The position numbers and the translations under genes are program-made. Source: Oligoflexia bacterium (lineage in GTDB: Bacteria; Bdellovibrionota; UBA1018). From it: a stretch of DNA of 46,924 nucleotides. The stretch lies in NCBI GenBank assembly GCA_903898645.1, contig CAIUGE010000114.1, forward strand, positions 1 through 46,924, written 5' to 3'. The notes under the pieces were generated by a model. The model was not told where the DNA came from, ran no database searches, and saw nothing but the letters and a program-made list of their open reading frames with translations. Position 1 is the stretch's first letter. Each line of letters opens with the position of its first letter. Below are positions 1 to 6,577 of the stretch, one piece after another.

Positions 1-95
1 CAGAACCCTCCGTTTAGGTGAATCTGGGCCAGGCGAGCAAGGATTGCAACCCCAAGGCCTAAATTAAAAATTTTCTAAAAACTTCAGGGGGGAAT

Positions 96-407
96 GTGGG
101 CTATAACGCTTCGACTTTTGCATTTACGTGTCCTGTGAAGGGTGTGTACTTTTTCTCTGCGAGTGAAGTTCCTTCGGGGACGGGGATGGGTTGGATATAT
201 ATACAGAATTTGACACAAGGCAAAAACATTCAATCGTGTGTTGGATTGGGGAATGGCACGAGCAGCGGGTTTTACAACGGGTACTATGGCTGTTCTGCAG
301 TTACTTTATGTAATGCAGGCGATGTTGTGGCCGTCAGGAACGGCACATTGAGTCAATATATTGATATTAATTGTGTCTTTAACGGGGCTTTGCTGTTCGC
401 TCAATAA
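96..407 (+). pseudogene. C1q-like secreted protein, 3' fragment
   Basis: The frame encodes about 103 residues that look like the C-terminal C1q/TNF-like beta-sandwich seen in the intact gene at 1677-2495. It has the FTCPVKGVYFFSAS segment, equivalent to FTAPVNGVYRFSA in that gene, then a GDVVAV strand and a final hydrophobic FNGALLF strand. No signal peptide or N-terminal module is attached. The frame opens only after a stop at 60-62, the first possible start is a GTG at 96 without a convincing ribosome site, and the bases before it are open in a different frame. It is therefore either a 5'-broken gene or the tail of a frameshifted gene that begins outside the window. Fold assignment is by motif likeness; function (surface or secreted adhesin-like) is inferred. 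Confidence 0.5.
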
Positions 408-418
408 ATAGATTTCTT

Positions 419-1477
419 TTAGTGCTGCAGGAGCGCGAGGATGAGGTCGTTGAGTTTTTTGATATCGAGGGAGAATGAGATCTTGTTTGTTATGTCTGCT
501 GGGGGGGTGAGTGCGGTCAGGTTGCGTTTTATACCTTCGAGTACATCCTTGCTTGGATTGGGCATGCTCCTTAGTAGTGCTAAAACCTTGGAAGGTAGCA
601 TCCAGACGTTTGATGGGTGGATGGCTTGCTGCTCGGGAGTGAGATCGTCAATAAAGAGGAATGCGGATTCTTTTTGGCTCAGAATGGAGAGTATCTCTGC
701 TGGGCTTGCTTGTACGCTTTCTATACAGTCGGGATTGCGGATATAAAAAGATTCTCCTAGGCCCTTGCTTTCGTGGGCATCTAAAACGATGGAGATGTCA
801 TTATCGTCCAGAAAATCTGCTGCTATGGTGTCGCACCACAAGAGGCGTTGTTTGAAGGCTTCTTCGGTGGTCTGGAGTCTTTCTATTGTATTTTTGTAAG
901 GATCCATAGATTGAGCTGGATTGAGCTCGATTGCTATGTAGGAATCGCCAATAAAACAATAGTCTCGAACTGCTTGTATCATGTCAGCAGAATAACGAAG
1001 GTGAGTAGGTGCATCCTTTTTGTGTTGGAGGAAAATGTCTCCGCTATATATCCAGTCTGCAAATCGTTCGTCTTGAAGGAGATGTTCGAGGCTAGCAACA
1101 GAGATTGGGTCTCGGCATGCCTCAGTAATACGAAATTGTTGGTATTTTATGGAATAGTTTGTCGTACGCAAAGTTGCAGCTGCATAGGCGCCTCGACGGC
1201 TACGACCTGTGGGATTAGGTAGATGAGGAGTGGTGTGGCTTGATTCGCTCATGAAGCGTTCGAGAAATTTTTCTTTATTGATTATTGAGTTACCGGATGC
1301 ATCTGTATCTATGTATCTTTCGTAGCAAAAGTCGCCCCGGAAGAGCTTTGAGGGTACTATGGGTTTGAGGCGCGCGATATCGAGACCAACGAGATTGCGA
1401 GACTTATTAAGGGGAAGGATTTCGGGGGGCATTTGGAGCTGGGCAAAGCAAAGAATCGAGATGAGGGAAAAAAGCAT
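419..1477 (-). CDS. secreted protein of unknown function (about 352 aa)
   Basis: I do not recognise this protein. It starts with a short hydrophobic signal-like segment (MLFSLISILCFAQ), so export is likely. The mature part is mixed alpha/beta with scattered cysteines (FCYERY, EACRD, DYCF, WCDTI, PDCIE), which suits a periplasmic or extracellular protein with disulphides. The ATG at 1477 is preferred over an upstream GTG at 1492 because it places the hydrophobic stretch at the N terminus. No Shine-Dalgarno sequence is visible before it. The gene converges on the C1q-like fragment at its 3' end and diverges from the C1q-like gene at 1677. Nothing in the neighbourhood fixes a role; a secreted factor acting on another cell is possible but unsupported by any motif. 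Confidence 0.7.
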   Translation of the reverse strand: MLFSLISILCFAQLQMPPEILPLNKSRNLVGLDIARLKPIVPSKLFRGDFCYERYIDTDASGNSIINKEKFLERFMSESSHTTPHLPNPTGRSRRGAYAAATLRTTNYSIKYQQFRITEACRDPISVASLEHLLQDERFADWIYSGDIFLQHKKDAPTHLRYSADMIQAVRDYCFIGDSYIAIELNPAQSMDPYKNTIERLQTTEEAFKQRLLWCDTIAADFLDDNDISIVLDAHESKGLGESFYIRNPDCIESVQASPAEILSILSQKESAFLFIDDLTPEQQAIHPSNVWMLPSKVLALLRSMPNPSKDVLEGIKRNLTALTPPADITNKISFSLDIKKLNDLILALLQH

Positions 1478-1629
1478 AAGATATATTGCCACAGATGACC
1501 TGCCGCATCAACAATTTTTTTTATGATTTTGGTTTTTTCTTCATAGGTATGCGAGTACTTTGTACCAAGGAGAAGAATATTCTAGTACCTTATGGAGATT
1601 TTTGAAGCGGCGCATAATTCTGATAACAA

Positions 1630-1658
1630 TTGACGGGCATTCCTAGAGTCGATACACT
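1630..1658 (+). promoter_or_regulatory. sigma70-like promoter of the C1q-like gene
   Basis: TTGACG (1630-1635), a 17-base spacer and TACACT (1653-1658) match the -35 and -10 consensus at 5/6 and 4/6. The expected start of transcription near 1665 leaves a leader of about 12 bases carrying AGAGG at 1667-1671, just before the ATG at 1677. Confidence 0.5.
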
Positions 1659-1676
1659 GTCTTTATAGAGGTGTGT

Positions 1677-2495
1677 ATGCGTTTTTGTACAAGACTACCG
1701 CTTGGGGGAGTAGTACTGCTTCTCAGTACATCGAGTTTTGCGCTCACAAGTCCTAGTCCATTACCCTATACGTTTACAGCGGGTGGGCCGATTTCAGCGA
1801 GCCAGATTAATCAGGATTTTTCAACCTTGCAGTCAAATATCACGAATGCACCCTGGGCTATCAATGGTGCGAATATTAATTTTACAGGTGGCAATGTCGG
1901 TATTGGGAGTACAATGCCTGGCTATAGTCTTGATGTCGCAGGCTATGTGCGGCATACGCCAGTTGCGTTTTATGCGTCGCCTGGAGGTGTGGTGATATAC
2001 CCGATGTGTCCAACCGCATGTAATGGGCTTCCTAGGTGTACGCCATGCGGGAGTGCTGTGACTATTGCAGCTTCTGGGTATGAATCTATTGCGATTTATC
2101 CAAATACGGCAATGACGAATTACCCGAATACACCATCTCCGACTGTGTCTCCTTATTATGGCTATAATCAAAATACTGGTATTTTTACTGCACCGGTGAA
2201 TGGAGTGTATCGATTCAGTGCGTGCCTCAGGTTTACTAATACGAAGGGGCATTTTGCGCTCAACTCAACGAATAAGTCGTATGGACTTGGGTTGGCGTCC
2301 GGGGGGCCTGGTTTTGCAATGTTTGAAGAGACAATGACGACGCTGAATGGGCACTACTGTCTCTCGGGAATGCAAGTGCTTCAGCAAGGTGATCAGGTGT
2401 GGGTGAGTGCCATGGCATACGCTGGAACCAGTTCTCCTCCTATGCAGATTGATAATTGGGACCATTTTGATGGCGAGCTCGTCACCGCTCTTTAA
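1677..2495 (+). CDS. secreted C1q-domain protein
   Basis: The product (about 272 aa) has an N-terminal signal peptide ending near SSFA. Next is a PLPYTFTAGGPISASQ module, which recurs in the decayed gene at 14804-15419, then a GNVGIG...P...LDVAG motif of the kind found ahead of tail-fibre-like or trimeric domains. The C-terminal part (about residues 130-272) resembles a C1q/TNF-like sandwich: FTAPVNGVYRFSA, then GDQVWVSA and FDGELV near the end. A cysteine-rich insert (CPTACNGLPRCTPCG) precedes the sandwich. The ATG at 1677 is chosen over a GTG at 1671 because AGAGG lies 5 bases upstream. The gene overlaps the convergent prfC by four bases. A surface adhesin or binding protein is the likeliest role, by family analogy only. 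Confidence 0.75.
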   Translation: MRFCTRLPLGGVVLLLSTSSFALTSPSPLPYTFTAGGPISASQINQDFSTLQSNITNAPWAINGANINFTGGNVGIGSTMPGYSLDVAGYVRHTPVAFYASPGGVVIYPMCPTACNGLPRCTPCGSAVTIAASGYESIAIYPNTAMTNYPNTPSPTVSPYYGYNQNTGIFTAPVNGVYRFSACLRFTNTKGHFALNSTNKSYGLGLASGGPGFAMFEETMTTLNGHYCLSGMQVLQQGDQVWVSAMAYAGTSSPPMQIDNWDHFDGELVTAL

Positions 2496-4033
2496 TGTGA
2501 GCTTTCGAATTTGCAGTCTTTATACGTTTCTTGGGCCCACTTGAGGCTCCAGTCAGATGTAAAAAGGATGACAGGAAGATTGTCGCGGTCATAGACAAGG
2601 CGGCAGTCTTGGCGAATTGTAAATGGTCTCAGGCTGTCTTCACTGCAGATGATCCAACGGGCATGGCTGTAGGAGAGGCGTTCGATACGGACTGATACGT
2701 TATACTCACGGAGGAGACGGTGCTCGAGGACCTCGAACTGGAGGGCTCCGACTGCGCCAAGGATGGGGTCACGCTCACCGAATCCGGGTTGTTGGTAGAT
2801 CTGGATCACGCCTTCTTCGCTGAGCTGATCAAGACCTTTTTTAAGCTGTTTACGCTTCATGGGGTCTTTCAGGATGATCGAGGCGAAGTATTCTGGAGAG
2901 AAGCGGGGGACTTTGTCGTAAATAAAGCCGCCTGTGCTGAGGGTGTCGCCTATGCGGAGGTCGCCCGTGGTATCGAGGAGACCGATAATGTCACCTGGGT
3001 AGGCTTCGTCAACCATAACGCGTTCCTGAGCAAAAAATTGGAGTGGTTTTGAAAGGCGTATCTTGGTTTTTAAGCGCATATGATTCACTTCCATATTACG
3101 TTCAAAATGGCCAGAGCAGATACGCATGAAGGCAACACGATCGCGGTGGGATGGGTCCATGTTGGCTTGGATTTTGAAGATGATGCCAGAAAAATGAGGA
3201 TCGTTAGGCTCAATATACGCATCGCCTGCGAGGCGTGGTTGAGGTGCAGGCGCAAGTTTTATAAAATGCTGGAGGAAGTGCTCAACGCCAAAATTGTTCA
3301 TGGCACTGCCAAAGAAGACGGGAGTCAGGTTGCCTGAGAGGACGCGATGTATGTCAAAACTATCGCCTGCCGTTGAAAGGAGTTCAATGTCGCTCGCGAG
3401 TTGTTCTCTCAGCTCTTTGTCTTGAATGACGTGAGAACTGCTCGCAATTCTCTTTTGGACATTGGCACGGTCTTTCGTGAAAAGCAGGATGTCTTGATCT
3501 TGCCTATCGTAGACGCCCTGGAATCTGTCCCCAAGGCCAATAGGCCAGCTCATGGGGCAGGAGGCAATGCCAAGGACTGATTCTAGTTCGCTGAGCAGTT
3601 CAAATGGATCGCGGCTTGGGCGATCAAGTTTATTCATGAAGGTGAAAATGGGGATGCCGCGCATGCGGCAGACCTCAAAGAGTTTGCGGGTTTGGGCTTC
3701 AACGCCTTTGCCTGCGTCAATCAACATGACGGCACTATCGGCTGCCATCAGCGTTCGGTAGGTGTCTTCGGAGAAGTCTTTGTGACCAGGTGTATCAAGG
3801 AGGTTGAGGTGGCAGTTGCCGTACTCAAACTGCAGGACGCTTGAGCTCACAGAGATGCCGCGCTCTTTTTCAATGTCCATCCAATCAGATGTTGTATGTT
3901 TCTGGTTGGCTTTGGCACGAACAGCGCCTGCTAGATGAATGGCTCCGCCATAGAGGAGAAGTTTTTCCGTGAGTGTGGTTTTCCCTGCATCAGGATGCGA
4001 GATGATAGCAAAGGTGCGTCTGGACGTATGCAT
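2492..4033 (-). CDS. prfC: peptide chain release factor 3
   Basis: This translational GTPase recycles release factors RF1/RF2 from the ribosome after termination. The 513-residue length and the RF3-type N terminus fit: RRTFAIISHPDAGKTTLTEK is the P-loop, followed by the switch I region TTSDWMDIEKERGISV, the G3 motif DTPGHKDF and the G4 motif NKLDRP. The C-terminal RF3-specific part ends near SDWSLKWAQE. It is the last gene of a minus-strand run. Its ATG lies one base beyond the TAA of the prodomain-like gene, without its own clear ribosome site, so translational coupling is likely. Housekeeping prfC placed directly behind a secreted-protein cassette is unusual; whether it has another promoter inside the upstream gene cannot be seen. 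Confidence 0.96.
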   Translation of the reverse strand: MHTSRRTFAIISHPDAGKTTLTEKLLLYGGAIHLAGAVRAKANQKHTTSDWMDIEKERGISVSSSVLQFEYGNCHLNLLDTPGHKDFSEDTYRTLMAADSAVMLIDAGKGVEAQTRKLFEVCRMRGIPIFTFMNKLDRPSRDPFELLSELESVLGIASCPMSWPIGLGDRFQGVYDRQDQDILLFTKDRANVQKRIASSSHVIQDKELREQLASDIELLSTAGDSFDIHRVLSGNLTPVFFGSAMNNFGVEHFLQHFIKLAPAPQPRLAGDAYIEPNDPHFSGIIFKIQANMDPSHRDRVAFMRICSGHFERNMEVNHMRLKTKIRLSKPLQFFAQERVMVDEAYPGDIIGLLDTTGDLRIGDTLSTGGFIYDKVPRFSPEYFASIILKDPMKRKQLKKGLDQLSEEGVIQIYQQPGFGERDPILGAVGALQFEVLEHRLLREYNVSVRIERLSYSHARWIICSEDSLRPFTIRQDCRLVYDRDNLPVILFTSDWSLKWAQETYKDCKFESSH

Positions 4034-4034
4034 A

Positions 4035-4553
4035 TTAATGTTCTAGCACGAAAAGCATGTCACCACCAGCTGATGCAAGCAGGGGATCGCTCCTGACCTG
4101 ATTGAGGGTGTTTTCGATAGCATCAATATCTCGAGGGTCAACCGGCATGATAAGGTTTGTGGGAGAAATGGCAAGTGCGTCGTATTTTTGGGCAATAATT
4201 TTGATATCGTTCGTGTTTTTAGCTGTCAGAATAATTCGGTTGGCTGCACTGAGAGTTTTTTTGCCGTCTTTTTCGGCAATTCGAATAAAGGGGAGAGTTT
4301 CACTTTCAGTGCGAACATGGGTGATGCGTTCTAGGAGGTTGCCGTGGATCACAATTTTAGAGGCGATAATACTGCCTCCTTCAATGGGGGCGGGGGTAGT
4401 ATTTTGAATACCATGTTGTGCGATATGAGAAATGGCGATTCGGGTCCTAGCTTTTTGGATGTGGTGCGATGGAGAAGTAAGATAGAGAGTTGCCAGAATA
4501 AGCAGGAGGAATGCGATGAGGATTTTACCACTCGAAGATACATTACTTAGCAT
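4035..4553 (-). CDS. membrane-anchored subtilase-prodomain-like protein (second copy)
   Basis: The 172-residue product has a cytosolic start followed by one hydrophobic segment (ILIAFLLLILATLYL, about residues 10-26), predicted as a signal anchor or uncleaved signal. The C-terminal 80 residues (from NRIILTAKNTNDIKIIAQKY to DPLLASAGGDMLFVLEH) follow a beta-alpha-beta-beta-alpha-beta order. This recalls the inhibitor-I9/fervidolysin-type prodomains of subtilases, where a strand is followed by a helix and the chain ends in a strand that enters the protease cleft. The ATG at 4553 is chosen because CAGGGA precedes it; an upstream in-frame start at 4607 lies deep inside the previous gene. It overlaps the pseudo-subtilase gene (4543-6000) by 11 bases and is followed one base later by prfC. 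The prodomain assignment is inference from secondary-structure pattern and gene order, not a sequence hit. Confidence 0.6.
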   Translation of the reverse strand: MLSNVSSSGKILIAFLLLILATLYLTSPSHHIQKARTRIAISHIAQHGIQNTTPAPIEGGSIIASKIVIHGNLLERITHVRTESETLPFIRIAEKDGKKTLSAANRIILTAKNTNDIKIIAQKYDALAISPTNLIMPVDPRDIDAIENTLNQVRSDPLLASAGGDMLFVLEH

Positions 4554-6000
4554 TGTTCCCTGGCGTTTCGTTGGGAGAGTAGGGGTTGATAACAGGCAAA
4601 ATAGCATTCAGATAACGCGCAGGCGTACTGAATCCACCGAGCAGGAGGCTATTGTGTTTTATGTGGCTGATCATTTGAGTGGGCGTAAGATTGAGATGAC
4701 TGATAGGCGCATAGGTAAGAACCATGCCTATGATGCCAGCTGCTGCTGCTACGGCAATATAGTTTCCTGCCTGAGAATCGTACGCAGGAACGAATGTTGC
4801 GGCTGTTTTTTGCATAGGGGTTGTTGTGAGGTACTGGTTGCCTGGACCTATGAGTTGGATAATGCTTCCTGTGGAATCGAAATTAGCATCTGCTAAAAGT
4901 GTTGGTGTAGGCGCACTGGTATCTAAGGCGCCTATGGTGAGCATATTTGGAAGGGTGAATGCTGCAGGGTAACTCGTTATTGTGCCTGAGATATCAGCGC
5001 CCCCAGTACCTGCTGGGGTTATAAAAATGCCAGGAGCATTGCTGATTGCTGTTTGAAGCGGGGCATATTGATCAGTTGGTGCCATGAGATCACTACTGAA
5101 GGCATTAATAAAGATAGGAAATCCTGGATGATTTTTGAGTATGCTTGGGGCATTGGCCAGGGCGCTGATGACGGCAGTTGTTGAAACAAGTTCGGCTGAG
5201 CCTACCCATGTAGCAACTTTCATAGAAATAAGAGGTGCGTTTTGGCAGATGCCTTGAAGCGGTTTTTTGCCGCCAATAATGCCTGCGATACTTGTGCCCA
5301 TCCAATAATCATCGACTGATTGGTTGAGGGGACTAGATGAACTCGCCGGGGTGGTAAAATCATATGCTTCTGTGACATTCAAGGCGGGATGATTTCCGTC
5401 AATACCACTTGCTAAGATCATAAAGACAGCCCCCGAGCACCCTGCGAGGGTGAGATTCCAGGCGCTCATTGCTTGGAGATCAAAGGGTGTTGATCCATTA
5501 ATGGGGATCTGGGAGGCGAAGGATGCGGCTTGTGAAGTATATTTGTTGGGGGGTATGCCGATATATTCATGTTTATTTATAGCAAAAGTAGCTGGCAAGA
5601 GATTGACGATAGTATTACCCGTGATAGGGAGCACGTTTTGCATGGTGTCTGTGACCTTGATCGTATCTGCTGTGGTACCTGAGAGGAGGAGGGGTGCGGC
5701 GTACACATAATCTCCTTGAGGATCTTGGGAGATCGATCCTGCTTCCATGCCTTTTTTTGGTATGATGCTATAGCTGTAATTACCACTCCCGCCTGTTGTT
5801 GCGAGCATGCAGGACTCGCCTTGTTTGAGATTGATGGTGGGCGATTCGTCTAGTGAGCACGTCACGCGAAGTTGAACAGGCTTGATATCCGGGATATTGA
5901 CAGTAACAGTCTGTGCAGTTTTTAATTTGAGTGGTTGGAAGTTTGATGTTTGTGAAATATCAAAGCATCCAGGTAAAAGGAGTAAAAGAAGGTATTTCAT
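4543..6000 (-). CDS. lipoprotein with catalytically degenerate subtilase (S8) fold, 485 aa
   Basis: The N terminus MKYLLLLLLPGC is a lipoprotein signal with the lipid-attachment Cys at 12. An Ig-like module (GGSGNYSYSI, then VTDTMQNVLP) covers about residues 45-137. From about residue 170 the subtilase fold can be followed: FDLQAMSAW, then ILASGIDGNHP, MGTSIAGIIGG, IFITPAGTGG, SYPAAFTLPNMLTIGA and a last helix AVAAAAGIIGMVL. Every catalytic position is replaced by my alignment: Asp is A197, His is M234, the oxyanion Asn is T332 and the nucleophile Ser is Y414. It should bind rather than cleave. The start overlaps the stop of the upstream prodomain-like gene as ATGA, so the two are translationally coupled. 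A paralogue lies at 6578-8815. Confidence 0.8.
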   Translation of the reverse strand: MKYLLLLLLPGCFDISQTSNFQPLKLKTAQTVTVNIPDIKPVQLRVTCSLDESPTINLKQGESCMLATTGGSGNYSYSIIPKKGMEAGSISQDPQGDYVYAAPLLLSGTTADTIKVTDTMQNVLPITGNTIVNLLPATFAINKHEYIGIPPNKYTSQAASFASQIPINGSTPFDLQAMSAWNLTLAGCSGAVFMILASGIDGNHPALNVTEAYDFTTPASSSSPLNQSVDDYWMGTSIAGIIGGKKPLQGICQNAPLISMKVATWVGSAELVSTTAVISALANAPSILKNHPGFPIFINAFSSDLMAPTDQYAPLQTAISNAPGIFITPAGTGGADISGTITSYPAAFTLPNMLTIGALDTSAPTPTLLADANFDSTGSIIQLIGPGNQYLTTTPMQKTAATFVPAYDSQAGNYIAVAAAAGIIGMVLTYAPISHLNLTPTQMISHIKHNSLLLGGFSTPARYLNAILPVINPYSPNETPGNNAK

Positions 6001-6569
6001 TGAAAAATGATGCCATCCGAAAATGTTGAGGCAACAGTGCGGGCCTGTTGGAGTTTTTTGATGGTTGTTTCTTGAGCGTCAATGATTTCGGGGTTTATTT
6101 GGATATAAACAGGACCATTGGTGTCGCTCATTGGGGTGATGTTGAGTGTTTTCATTTCAGCTGCAAATTCTTCAAATGACACCCCAGGATTGAGTGTTGC
6201 AATAACTCGATCTCCAGCTGTTATTTCGTTTTGAATCGATTCGTCAGTATTTTTTGTGCTCGATATCTTGATGAAATTCAAATCTCCAAGACTATCAGTA
6301 CGCAGCATAGTTTGTGTTACAGCGAGGCCTTCGGCATTTTTAAAGGTGCGTGATGCAATGACCTGACCTGAGAAATTTTCGTAGTCGACATGAGATCCGA
6401 TATCAGGCGCACTGGCCTGGGCTTGAGGATATGTTTGAGTGGGTAGTTTTTTTATTGTAAAGATTGTCGGAGCGTGTGTCACAACGTCAGGGTCAGTATG
6501 GAAATTCCATAATCCAAGTCCTGCTGCAAGAAGGCAAAGAGCGCCTATAAGAATAATTTTTTTTTGCAT
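5997..6569 (-). CDS. exported subtilase-prodomain-like protein (first copy)
   Basis: The 190-residue product begins MQKKIILIGALCLLAAGLG, a signal peptide or signal anchor. After a linker (about 30-110) the C-terminal 75 residues read GDRVIATLNPGVSFEEFAAE, then NGPVYIQINPE, a helix ETTIKKLQQARTV and a last strand DGIIFQ. This matches the layout of fervidolysin-like prodomains, where a V..TL.PGVS..E.. strand-helix unit is followed by a strand, a helix and a C-terminal strand. A strong AGGAGG precedes the ATG by about five bases. The gene sits 8 bases after the 745-aa pseudo-subtilase and overlaps the next one as ATGA, so it is part of a co-translated cassette. The split-prodomain reading is inference. 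Confidence 0.65.
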   Translation of the reverse strand: MQKKIILIGALCLLAAGLGLWNFHTDPDVVTHAPTIFTIKKLPTQTYPQAQASAPDIGSHVDYENFSGQVIASRTFKNAEGLAVTQTMLRTDSLGDLNFIKISSTKNTDESIQNEITAGDRVIATLNPGVSFEEFAAEMKTLNITPMSDTNGPVYIQINPEIIDAQETTIKKLQQARTVASTFSDGIIFQ

Positions 6570-6577
6570 CTTTCCTC

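Noticed and set aside
848-1222. Open frame of 124 codons on the plus strand
   Set aside because: It is antisense to the secreted-protein gene at 419-1477, which has a signal peptide and a plausible composition; this frame has neither.
1-2495. Prophage origin of the C1q-like genes, because of tail-fibre-like motifs
   Set aside because: No capsid, portal, terminase, integrase or lysis gene occurs in the window, and the proteins carry Sec signal peptides.
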